Assembly: GCF_001949145.1 (NCBI RefSeq)
Contig: NW_019091374.1
Coordinates: 1,118,574 to 1,163,222 of the forward strand
Source: Acanthaster planci
Lineage: Eukaryota; Echinodermata; Asteroidea; Valvatida; Acanthasteridae
Direction of reading: 5' to 3'
DNA length: 44,649 nucleotides
Shown here: positions 1 through 10,432 of the stretch, in pieces
Layout: the number at the start of each line of letters is the position of its first letter
How positions within the stretch are numbered: position 1 is the stretch's first letter
Notes under the pieces: generated by a model
Told to the model about the DNA's origin: nothing
Databases searched by the model: none
Seen by the model: only the letters and a program-made list of their open reading frames with translations
Made by a program: the position numbers and the translations under genes

Positions 1-9
1 CCCCCCCCC
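1..9. repeat. poly-C run at window edge
   Basis: Nine C residues open the window. It is a simple homopolymer with no further meaning visible. Confidence 0.9.
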
Positions 10-168
10 TTCTACGCCATTGCTTTCTTATCCGACTGTGATCAGGAAAACACAATTCAGGCAGATACATGTAAAGTATGTGCCTAGCAGCATCTCATGA
101 CACTTAGTATGTATTTCTTTAGTATGACAAAACTGTAACATCAATCGCCATTCTATCACAGAAAGTTT

Positions 169-220
169 AAATTCAATTCACACATGCTGTTTTGAAATTC
201 AATTCACACATGCTGTTTTG
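169..220. repeat. exact 26-bp tandem duplication beside a splice acceptor
   Basis: Two perfect, directly adjacent copies of a 26-bp unit (169-194 and 195-220) that starts AAATTCAATT and ends GCTGTTTTG. The second copy runs straight into ATTTTCATCAG, which reads as a 3' splice site for the candidate exon at 232-400. The identity of the copies suggests a recent duplication or a replication-slippage allele. Confidence 0.95.
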
Positions 221-231
221 ATTTTCATCAG

Positions 232-400
232 CGATCTTGCCGGGGTTGATGCAATACACGAACAACTCTCAGATCTAATGTACACATCGAAAAATAATCC
301 TGAGCAAACACTGCCAGGGATCCCATCACCCGCAAGGAAACATGACTGTCCGTCATATTTGGTGTTCCGTTTCTTTTGCCATAACAAACTGACCCATCAG
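232..400 (+). CDS. candidate internal exon, protein not recognised
   Basis: The stretch is bounded by TTTTCATCAG at its left and CAG|GTGTGC at its right. One frame is open throughout, with one leading base (incoming phase 2) followed by 56 codons ending in phase 0. The peptide begins DLAGVDAIHEQLSDLMYT, continues through a Pro-rich linker (LPGIPSPARK), and ends in an aromatic Cys-containing segment (PSYLVFRFFCHNKLTHQ). Amino-acid make-up and CpG-containing codons look protein-like, but I recognise no family. The outgoing phase suits the next plus-strand candidate at 908-978. The donor is weak at positions +3 to +5. It could also be chance open sequence. Confidence 0.33.
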
Positions 401-907
401 GTGTGCATCAAATGACTGGCTCGTCAAAAATTGACGAAAATCGATCCCCACGTAATTTGTGCTCTCGATGTCGGGGGAAAATTACAAAATCATATTGACA
501 TGCTTGCAAGATATCGGCAAACGTGTTTTGGTACTTCATCACTGTCATTGTATTTGTGACACAGCTGGATTAAACCATGCCAAGTTCCCATAACTAAGGG
601 AATGAAAAGGAACTAATCCTGAATTACATTTTTGATGCAAGTGAAGTGTATAGGTTTCCCACGAAACCTTGTAGAAATCACAAAAATCATTTCATCTCCA
701 GGAGTGACAACACAACAGAGAAATTCAGCACACCTGATGAAGTACATTTTGAGTGGGGGGAAGGTGCGATTAGGATATGTGCATTCATGTACATGTATGT
801 ACACACAGCCATGGTTTGCTATACCACCGAGGAGAGGGCATTTGTGTTTCCCATTGTTTCTACAATATAAAACAATCCCCTGGATTAAGCTCAAGCACTT
901 GCCACAG
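401..907. other. non-coding, putative intron
   Basis: Overlapping open frames on both strands at 613-894 have no supporting splice signals or recognisable residues. No repeat is visible. Confidence 0.5.
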
Positions 908-978
908 ACGACAACATACTATGACCAACGAGGACATGGAAAACACCCTTTCTTTTATGTTCTGTCCTCAGATCTGTG
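908..978 (+). CDS. candidate internal exon, protein not recognised
   Basis: An acceptor-like GCCACAG precedes 908 and a good donor (TGTG|GTAAGG) follows 978. The frame that is in phase 0 on entry stays open for 23 codons and leaves in phase 2. The peptide is TTTYYDQRGHGKHPFFYVLSSDL. The polypyrimidine tract before the acceptor is poor, which is the main weakness. Entry phase matches the exit phase of 232-400, so the two could be consecutive exons with a 507-bp intron. No family is recognised. Confidence 0.25.
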
Positions 979-1389
979 GTAAGGCCAAACACGTAAACAT
1001 AACACAAGGGGTGCTTTAGTGTTATTCCAGCACCCCATCCAAGAAACTTCAGGGTGCTACAGCGCCCACAGCACCTTCCTCCCCCCACAGTTCCTACTGG
1101 TTTGTTCTGCACTTCCAACTCACTTCCTAAATATTTACAGACTTTGGGTAGAAAACGGAGCATATTTTCAGTCAACAAAAAATAAACTACAAAAAAAGGA
1201 CCAACAAAAAAATGAAATCATGAAATGACGTGATGAAATCAAAAGGCTGTGTGATTCTTCCACTGTGTTTGACATTCAATTTTATGTACGTGTATGATAC
1301 AAACATTCAATTCTATCATAAAAATCCACCGGATGGTTCTTTGAAAATTTGTCTCGTTATCTTTACAATTAAAGCTTAGGCTACTCATA
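979..1389. other. non-coding stretch
   Basis: I see AT-rich sequence with short A runs near 1180-1215 and no supported gene or repeat. Confidence 0.5.
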
Positions 1390-1615
1390 TGACCCGTTCT
1401 GTGAAAATGAGTTATAAGTCGCCAGAGCCACTTTTTGAGTTTTCATTTGAATTGGAAAGACCAAATGGAGCCTTTTGTTTTGATTTATCACTCAGTTTGC
1501 CATCCTGATGGAAGTGGAGACTCCTATTGATTTACACTGTGCAAAGTTATTCTAAAGGACTTTTTACTCCAAAGTGGTTCTGGCGACTTGTGACTCATTT
1601 TCACAGAGTGGGTCA
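1390..1615. mobile_element. MITE with about 45-bp terminal inverted repeats and CATA target duplication
   Basis: The left end reads TGACCCGTTCTGTGAAAATG and continues through AAGTCGCCAGAGCCACTTT. The reverse complement of the right end reads TGACCCACTCTGTGAAAATG and continues through AAGTCGCCAGAACCACTTT. The arms match over about 45 bp with a few substitutions. The 226-bp element is flanked by CATA at 1386-1389 and again at 1616-1619, as expected for a target-site duplication, although TA-type duplication with extended ends is also possible. There is no coding capacity, so it must have been moved by a transposase elsewhere. The superfamily is not assigned. Confidence 0.88.
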
Positions 1616-1619
1616 CATA

Positions 1620-2962
1620 CACTCTCTCAGCTTGCTCTGAGTAATCCTATAATTCTGAAATACTCGGAACTGTAGAAGGAACTTCATGACCAGAGTAGGG
1701 GAGACCAGATAAATTGACAGCTGAACCAGCAGTTTTAACTAAAGGCTGGTTGCAATGCAGCTTTTTTGAAAACACAGTGGCAGAGCCAGTGCTTATCAAG
1801 AAGTGGCACTCAAAAGAGGAGATGAAACCAAAACGTATGAACTGGACATATTTTCATCATCTTGGTGAATTCATTCTTTAAAGTTATCAAATAACTTGAC
1901 CATCTGATGGCAGAAGAAACGGGAGAAAAAACAAGATATCCCCAAAACTGCGACGAGTGAATCTTTAAATGTCCATCGATTTCCAGGATTCTATGTAGTT
2001 CAGAAATAACTGCAGGCCACATGCATCATGATCATGCAATACAATAATCTCTACTACGAGCATTATATTTATACAACCATATGCATTCATACCAAATTAT
2101 GTACATGTAGCTGTATGGGATCTCCTACTACTGATGCACCATGCATGTATTCATACAAAGTACCCTGGGTACTTAAATCTGACCCTGAAGGGCATTAAAT
2201 GGTAATGACAATTACTGTAAGGAAATATGAAGGACGAACATATATTCAAGTTGTATCCAATTTACATGGTACTGCTACCAAAAGTGCAACAAACTTTCCG
2301 TCCAAGGTTATCATAGAACATTCTGTTCACCAATGAACTGAATCAATGAAAGTGTGTGTTTTGTGGGATCTCATCTGATTTTTAAATAACTAACCACTAC
2401 TATTTCAATGCCGAATGAGCTGAAAATTGACGTGCACATATGGCAGAAATGATATACATGTACATGTAAATACGCCTGATGAAATAAGTCAAATTATCTT
2501 AAAAACAACACCCAAGATACGTACAAGGCTTCAATCCTCCTACTGCTACATGTATACAGATAATTCCAGAAATAAGGGGTCCAAAAATGTGACATTTTTG
2601 TGTCCCTTTACATCTGATCTTTGTTACTTGTTACCTGGAAATATCACCGGAATTGATTTCAAACCATTACTATTTGTTTGGCAGGTAATTTGCATTAATT
2701 CGCCACTCTTGGGAATTAGAAAATGTGTTCTGAACTTACAAAATCATATATTAGATGTGACAGGAACACACACAAAAAATGAACCCTATTTTCTGGGATT
2801 TCCCATATATGAGCATGGTGCTTTAGCTGTTGTGGGCTAGAAAACAGTTCAATATGCCACGATGGAATGCCAAAAACTCTGACTGCTTCAGTATTTTGAT
2901 GCTTTGCCAAGGACAATATTATCAGACAAAAAACCCAGCAAATTCTCATTTTTCTCTTCCAG
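1620..2962. other. non-coding stretch with one hexamer run
   Basis: It holds an ACATGTACATGT-type run at about 2456-2468. An open frame of about 137 codons at 2427-2840 has no recognisable domain and no convincing splice sites, so I do not call it a gene. Confidence 0.5.
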
Positions 2963-3137
2963 AGCCAAACCAGCCCCCAAAACACTGGCAACCCTGGCTC
3001 TAATGCACCAGCTAAAGTTGAATAGGTTGAGGAAGTCTTTGACTTCACTTGAGGCAGAAAACAACAAACAAACCCAAAGAAAGCAACAGTTGAGTAAAAG
3101 ACAGAATGGAGGAAATGGACTCACCTATAATGTATGA
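2963..3137 (+). CDS. candidate terminal exon, coiled-coil-like peptide
   Basis: A strong 3' splice site (TTTTTCTCTTCCAG) ends at 2962. Entering in phase 2, the frame is open for 57 codons to a TGA at 3135-3137. The peptide is Lys-, Leu- and Gln-rich, with a heptad-like stretch (LKLNRLRKSLTSLEAENNKQ) followed by a basic Gln-rich tail. In another frame the same acceptor yields a Gln/Asn/Pro-rich peptide ending at a TAG about 60 bp in, so the frame is not settled. Nothing identifies a family. The acceptor is good, but the coding claim is weak. Confidence 0.25.
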
Positions 3138-6100
3138 AATAACATGGGGGCAAATATCATTACCATGCATATATCATAGAGGCACCAATGAAGGGCCATC
3201 ACCACTTGACACTACTACATCTATTTTGATTCAAGGCTGCACATTCTGAAATAATATACACACTACTTGAGCTCATATAACTGTGACTCAGTCTACAGGG
3301 AAACCTTGTTAGATTTCATAAAATTCTTGACAGAAATGTACTTTCAGCTTGCTGATTATTTAAAGCTTGCTTGAGTCCACTGTTTTACAGGACATAAATG
3401 CAAGAAGGCCCTCTGTGGTTAACATTTGACCAACTTTGACCCTCATCTGTATCAAGCATTGTCTTTAACAGTTGTGAGGAGTAGGTTGCCCACAGCTTGG
3501 CGAAAAAGCAAAAAGAACTTACTTCTGCATTCAGTAATACATGAGGTATATGACTTAAATTAGTTTGTGTGGTTGGGATTAAGGGAGATGCAGACCAATA
3601 CATACATTGTAGGTAGGCCAATATCTCTGTTTTAAGTTTTCTCATAACAATTAACACCATAATTATAGAAGTCTAAGGCCTGTATGCCATATACAATGTT
3701 GTGTAAAAGCAATCGACTTTGATACCTGACTTGAAACTTGGTTAACGTTTGCACATTCCTAATGCGAACAGAGTGCACCAGTGTTATTAGTGTAACTTCA
3801 CAACAGAATTCAACCTTGGTATTTAGAAGATGCAAAATGTTGATGACAGCTAATTGAATTGACATCAATGTAAGTCTGGAAGACTTGTGATAAATTACTG
3901 AAGATGTACAGACTGCTGGCTGCTCCGCATGCAACTGTGCACCCACAAAGGCGCATTAAAGCAACTGCATCCTTACTGATGCTGAAGCTCACACATTACC
4001 AGCTTTTGTACAGACTGACAAGACAATAATTACACAGATACCAACTCTGATGCATAACTTGGCTCAAATCCTTTTCCTGCTAGTGATTAACACATACTCA
4101 GTATTCAAGGGCTTCTTGAAAAAGGCTTTGAATTATTTCCTTGAATAAAAAGGCTTACAAAGGTTGTTCTAGAGGGATCAAGGTATATCCAATATATTCA
4201 TAAGCTGCTATCATTAATGGAAACATGCAGTGGATATTCACCTCATCTTGTTGTAATATAAATTCCAGCAATTTAAAAAAGATTTAAATACTCCTCTTCA
4301 TCGGGAGTTATGAGAAAGTGGGAGTTTTTCCATTCTTAACAAATCCTTTATCGATATTTTATAGAGGGAGGTGTTTTGCTTTTGTCGTATTTGGTATTCT
4401 TTGTCAAAAGAGCTTTAAAAAGGTAGAAAACAAACGCCCTTCAAAATTACCTTCCATCAAAGATACGAAGAATACTGTCCAAGCAAGCAGCTTAACCTGA
4501 TAAACAAGTTAAGAGAGGAACTTACTCCAAAAATGTAGAAAAGTTTGATACCGGTGTATACCTGAACAGAGTCATTGTGACACTGCTGTTCAATTCTACC
4601 TTGGATGACATTACACTCTGGCTTATGAATAGGGCAAGTGTGGTTGACATCAAAACCAAAATGCTGAGGCTTCTCCTTTTTACTGCTTCAAGGGAGGTGG
4701 AAAGTCAGAGTAACATTGCAAGACAAAGCTTTCCTACATGCATTGAATTCACAACAATCATGTTACATGTCTCCTTCAACGAATATCTCTCCCAAAATAC
4801 TAGAGCCCAAAACCCTCTGCAATCGCACACAATCAGTGACGAAGTAAAGACAGTGTACACTGGTTGAAGTCGTATCCACTTCTCTACAAGATATACACGT
4901 ACATATAAGATCTACATATGCGCATCTATGCTGAAAGCGTTTTGCATACATAATCAGTATGAACAGTTGAACACCCATGCAGGCCTACATATATAATTGA
5001 AAAGCGCACCTGTCCATTAACCATGGCATTATCCACACAGTTAATAACTTTACAGGTTTAAATGTGTGTTCCTAACCAGTAATCTAATACTGGCCATAAT
5101 TGAAGAATGCGTGCACAATATATCAACTTTAAGGCTTCCATCAAATAATGTCCCTAAGTCCCACCAATCTGTATCCAAACAGCTGCATTGCTCAAATGGC
5201 AATTAATCTTTAGCCTACACATAGGGTCTAAAGGGCACAAGATACGGTAACAATAGCATTTCAATTTACTGCATTAGTCCTCCTGAAGGACTTTCCTCAT
5301 TATGGACGTAAAAATTAAGGGATTATATTGCTGACGCATGTATGTTCAAAAAGCTGGATATTCATATCGTCAATGATGTAAACTTACCACAGAAAATGCA
5401 AATCACCACAGTGCAAATGCAATTCAAAAAGCTTACAATTCGAAAGGCCAAAAGGCTCATTTGTAAAAAAAATGTTTCTGAATTAATACACCTACTTGCA
5501 CTTGTAAAAGACATAATACCTGTGTTCCCGACATATTAACAATACATGAATTTGGAAGCAAAAAATGTCAAATGTCGGCTCGAGCTTGTGGTATACTCAT
5601 ATGTGTAGAGTACACACACAGGTAGAATGCCAATTAGGTGAAATCCGATCGGCCGTATAGTCATTCCGTCTAAACGTTCCCATTGCCTGGCTCTCTCCTG
5701 TTTGCAGCATAAACACCGTGGGACGGCAATATGGGTAGGTGAGGGCATGGTGAGGGCTTCCATATCACTGTTCCAGATGGCAAGGAGGGATTAAAGATAT
5801 GCGCATGGAAACAATTCTCTGAAGCTCAGTGACTAGCCTGCAATCAGAAATAACTGAGAGAGCATTTTTTTGTTGGGTTCTTTTTTTCACACACAGTCTT
5901 GGCAGTACATTATGCTTATGGTGGAGAAAAAAGTGAAGTGATGAGACATGAGACTTGAGGCCAATTCAATCAGGCGAATGCAAGTTGAAGCAAATTCGAG
6001 ATCACAAAATACATGTAGTGAAATTCACTTAAGTTGAATCGTGTTCAAGCTCTGCAAATTCGCTGCACTTTTTTTTATCACACATCACAATTTCTTGGAT

Positions 6101-8076
6101 TTTGTTTTCTTTTGCAATAAGGATAATGGGCCATGATGCCAATAAATGATCATTCACTGTTGGCTGACCATTCTGTATCACTAATAGGCATAGCCATGCT
6201 ACATCATAATGTAACATACAGATATAAACATTCTGACACGGAAAAGCATATCTCTCTAAGTTCTTAGCTTCCTGGACAACATCAATTGCAGTCCTGATGG
6301 AAACACAGAATATAATAGATCAACTGTTTTGAAGGCCTAAACAATATGCCTGTTTCAATCACGGCCACTTCTGGTGGGAAAACTGTTTTCCTCAGATGTG
6401 TCACTGATTTGCCTACTGAAGGCACTGATGTTACACCCCTGCTGTCTGGTCACATCCTGGAGGTCAGTCTTTCATGTTAAACTTTTTAATCAGCACGATC
6501 GTATCAAAGACATTTGATTTATAAGTTACTGTATTCCAAAGACCTGTATTCAGTAGGCCAAGAAGAGTGCATGATGAGGGTCTAAGGTTCTTCACAGATC
6601 ACTGACGATTGTACCGTCCTTTTAGTAAGGCATGCATTGTGAGCGTCCAATTTCCACCTGCTTTTTTCAACCAGCGATGTGAAATTCTCAGTGGTGCTTG
6701 AAAGTTACCAGTGGAGTGACAGTCCATATTCACAGTATAACATGAAAACAGGGAAGTAAAAAAAAACCTTCTTCTCTGCGACTATCATATTTTTCCCAGT
6801 CAGAACTGTCTCTTCCGTATTTACATTATTTCTAATTCCGATACAGACTAATGGCTTCCAAAGATATGTTATACAAAACTGCTGAAAACTGCTTGATCCT
6901 AGCAGAATCTTTCTTAAAGGCAAAAAATGCTAAGACTAATGTCTCGTTAAATTTTTAAGAAATAATAACAGTAATCTACATTTTGACATTAAATTTTGGG
7001 TAAGAGTTTACAAGAGCCTGTCCTTGCTCTATGATAAGAGTTTGAGCATCTCACAGCTGATTTAAGGCTTAATACCGGCGATAACACTTAATGGTTTGTA
7101 ACAGTGACAAAGTTCAAGGATGGATTAACATACAAAACTTCTTTCAGTGAGACCTTCTTTAATGCCCCAGCATGGTATGTTTCAATGCTCTGATTGAAAG
7201 TGGGGCGGAATATGATCAAGTTCTTCGGACTCGAGGGAGATTGCGTAGTGCACTACGAAAACATTATTGTAAGTGGCGTCAGGATTTCCCAGGCACAATA
7301 ACAGCAAAGACAGAAAAAAGAAGTCATGAGGCTATCGTATTTTGTGTGCTGTGGAGTAGGGTTCGGGCTTAGCATAAAAAATTCAATTACAATGCAAGAT
7401 CGAGTTACAAGCACTACATTCATTTGCAAGGGGAATGGACTGTTTACGTAACATTACACACAAGGCATTTTTTAAAAAAATTTTTCTGTGTGATTGTGAA
7501 CCCGCTTCACCCAGACCAACCTCGGAGCATAAACAGAAATTCCAGGAACTTAACTGGTTCAAGCACGCCAAAAAAAACCCAGCTGATGCGCTAAGTGTGA
7601 TGATGGTTTAGATCAATGCCAGGCCTTGATGACATGATTTAGCTTATCTGATGCAGACAGGTGGACTCTATAATTCTGCTGCTGAAGACAATATCACAAC
7701 CGTACATCCACCTTGTATTGTACATACATGTACATGCTGCGCAGTTGGTAGACAACTGAAGGCCATTGTTATTATGTGTAAAATGAGCAATGTATCACAT
7801 CGAAGATGTATTCTTGATACAGGGACATAGATCAAAATACAAGTTGCGTGTAATGTATGTACACATAATGTTTACATGCACATCTGGGTAATGTACTTTG
7901 CCATGGCAACCAGATCTGCTACTCATGCAAATAAATTTCCATTCTTTATCTCCAAAATTCCTGTGAAAGCCTGATGCTAATCATCATTAATGTGTACATC
8001 GGTGAGATTTTTTTTTTATAAGACCTTGACAGTGGCACCATGAGGCCTTTTGAACACAGTTTAAGAACTTGAAACT
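3138..8076. other. about 4.9 kb without a supported gene
   Basis: Several isolated donor-like GTAAGT words occur on both strands (minus strand near 3518, 4525 and 5388; plus strand at 7269). The best plus-strand exon-like stretch is 7171-7268, open for 32 codons between CCCCAG and GTAAGT, but its peptide is not recognised. The rest is AT-rich with no clear repeat. Confidence 0.45.
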
Positions 8077-8204
8077 GTGATCACATGAGAAACCGATGCA
8101 ACATGTAGACCCACAACTGTTTTCCTTGATGTTTAAACGTGATCTGGCAATGTGGGTCTAAATATTATATTCAAAGTTGAATTTCTCATTTGTTTTGTGA
8201 TCAC
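8077..8204. repeat. nested foldback (outer GTGATCAC arms, inner TAGACCCACA arms)
   Basis: GTGATCAC occurs at 8077-8084 and 8197-8204, with ATGAGAAA just inside the left copy and TTTCTCAT inside the right. A second perfect inverted pair, TAGACCCACA at 8106-8115 and TGTGGGTCTA at 8151-8160, is nested within. The unit could form a cruciform or an RNA hairpin, or be a decayed short transposon. GTGATCAC is itself palindromic, so the outer arms also read as direct repeats. Confidence 0.75.
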
Positions 8205-8781
8205 TCATCTGTGGAGATTGTGGCTTGTCACTGCAGCAAGTTAATGTTCCCTGTTCTTTTGAAGTGTTGTGGGTGGGGGGTCCTTGTGGTGCAACCTTGG
8301 TATCAATCGGTCAACTGCATAATAACACTTTGTTATCAGACAATTGTTCTGTTGAACATGTAACTGCTAGGCATCCAAAATATAAGGGTTCATGGCGCCA
8401 GAGGTGCTTGGCTCATGACAGTGAATCTGCAGACAAGGGTTTTGAATTAAACAAATACCGTTGTGACTCCAATGCTTTCGAATTTTAACCCTCTTCATCC
8501 AGGGCCTGAAATCAGTTTGTTTGTTTTTTTTAATGCAGGGGTCTGAAATTGAGGCATTGTGTTCTGTACTGCTTCACAAGCACCCCTCCTTCCTGGGCCA
8601 GAGAGTCAACTGCAGAAAAGCATCTTGCCTAACAATATCGCCATGTTCAACACGTACCACCCACTACGACACACCTCTAACTGACTGTACAAAACAACCG
8701 CACCATTTCATTAAATTTGTTTACACATACCCCGTTTACTAATATGTATTCTTCAATAGGTCCAACACCATGACAAAAATT
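8205..8781. other. non-coding stretch
   Basis: A strong-looking acceptor (TTTGTTTTTTTTAATGCAG) ends at about 8539 and is followed by an open frame to about 8742. No donor or stop context makes a convincing exon and the peptide is not recognised. Confidence 0.45.
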
Positions 8782-9023
8782 GCCGTTTTTCTAATACTCA
8801 ACTTCGTCTCCGTCTCAGGCTTCGTCCCCGAAACCAATCCCCGATTGTGGGCCTGAAGCGTTTAAATTACATTGGATTACTATAATTTTTGGCTTTCTTG
8901 CATCTTATTTGATGTTCTGTGGCACTATTAGACTGATTACTGCCCTTACAGCTTCAAAGTCTGCTAGTAAAAAAAACAGTTGAAGCCTGGGACGGAGCCA
9001 AAGTTGAGTATTGGACAACGGCC
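8782..9023. mobile_element. MITE copy 1 of a two-copy family
   Basis: The ends are inverted repeats of about 40 bp. The left end reads GCCGTTTTTCTAATACTCAA and continues CTCCGTCTCAGGCTTC. The reverse complement of the right end reads GGCCGTTGTCCAATACTCAA and continues CTCCGTCCCAGGCTTC. The 242-bp sequence is homologous along its whole length to 13702-13946. There is no open frame of note. No target duplication is clear for this copy, which may have lost its flanks by mutation. Confidence 0.88.
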
Positions 9024-10373
9024 TAAATACCAGAATCTGTAAGAGCTCTTCTACAATGTATGGAGCAAACGTATGACAGCGTTTTCCGTGTTTGAAACAC
9101 TAATTACAGTGAAATGATTACATACTTACACGAGCAATTCAAACACAGACATAGACAGAATATATAGACTTTATTGGGTTCACATTACTAAATGCATTAC
9201 CAAAAAACAAGCACTCACCAACAATGCTGATCAGAACGACATGTTTATCCAACATAATGTGCACGAACATGAACATCTCATCAAAGCCTGCACGCCATAA
9301 GTAATTTGTGTTGTCAAGCACTCAGCAATCATCCTGCAGATGAGCGATATATATTCCACAGACTTGCAAGTCCACATGCGACCTGTGCCTCATAGAACTC
9401 TTTTTAGCTGGAGCCCGCAACCGCAAAGCAGGGAGGGAATTAAGGATATTGGCACGTACTTGAATTGTATGCCATCTCTGCTATGCAAACACCCAGCATT
9501 TGTCCTTCCTTGCTGCGTTATCTACTTACTTTTGCTCCTTCTGCCCTTCCAGTGTAAAGCACCTACGCAAGATTGGGACTTTAGCTTATCGACTGGGAGA
9601 ATTTAGCCTGCAAAAACATCCTCCAATGCGATTAACATGGCAGTGATAAGATTGACTGGTTGGGATAAGAACGTTAATGGGAATTGTAGGTATGCTCTCG
9701 TAAGCCAGTTTTCCCTTATACTGATGTGTGCCTGTGTGGCTGCTGCGTGGCTAGTTCAACCTTCAAGTGAATCTGGTCGTTTGTTTTCACGGCAGCTGGC
9801 TTCAGCACTTTTGAGAATCTTCATCTAATTATTGTTAGAGTTTTCACAGCTAGAAGTGGGCATGGCCACTTGAATGTGTGAAACCTATTGATTTTCATAT
9901 CCCCTATTAATTTCATTTAGACTGAGCCAGCTGTTTTTATGGAGCTCCTTCTCAAGCCAACTGCCGCAAAATCAGAAGCATGGCAAGAACTGTAAAAATT
10001 CAATAAGCCTCCATCATGTGCTTTAAAAAATGAAACGGATTATCCACAAGTACATATGATGGACACTGTGCCAATAAAAAGACACACACAGACCACCGAT
10101 TACCAGTGTTGCTACACAAAATGAAATCTTTTTGAATAACTCTCCGATCTTACTCAGCAATGAAGATGAACTTACAAGTAGTGTTTCAAATAAAGAGAGC
10201 GATGTATAGCTTGGCAAAAGAGGGAAATTGGGTGGCACCATCTCTATCCCAACCAGTTGGATTTTGATTGTTCACGAATAACTTATCATGTTAAGAATTA
10301 GTGCTTTGCTTGGTAGGTCGGGTTGGCTGAATATAAGTTTAATTTTAATTTTATGTTAAAATAATGCCTACAA
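9024..10373. other. non-coding stretch
   Basis: No supported gene. A minus-strand open frame at 10023-10241 contains a hydrophobic run (FCVATLVIGGLCVSFYW), and a GTAAGT donor word lies on the same strand near 10162. The pieces do not assemble into a recognisable exon. Confidence 0.45.
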
Positions 10374-10432
10374 TTAACCCTAACTCCCTAGGGTGTGTGC
10401 AAAATCATATTAAAATTGGACGTTAGGGTTAA
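10374..10432. repeat. inverted repeat of telomere-like TTAGGG words
   Basis: TTAACCCTAAC at 10374-10384 and GTTAGGGTTAA at 10422-10432 are perfect 11-bp inverted arms separated by 37 bp. Each arm carries one TTAGGG-type hexamer. There is no tandem array, so this is not a telomere. It may be the end pair of a very short element or chance. Confidence 0.8.

Noticed and set aside
2427-2840. 137-codon plus-strand open frame
   Set aside because: It includes an ACATGT simple repeat and has no recognisable residues; GTAATT near 2685 is a poor donor.
7171-7268. Plus-strand open stretch between CCCCAG and GTAAGT
   Set aside because: Short, unrecognised peptide; left as a note because such combinations are frequent by chance.
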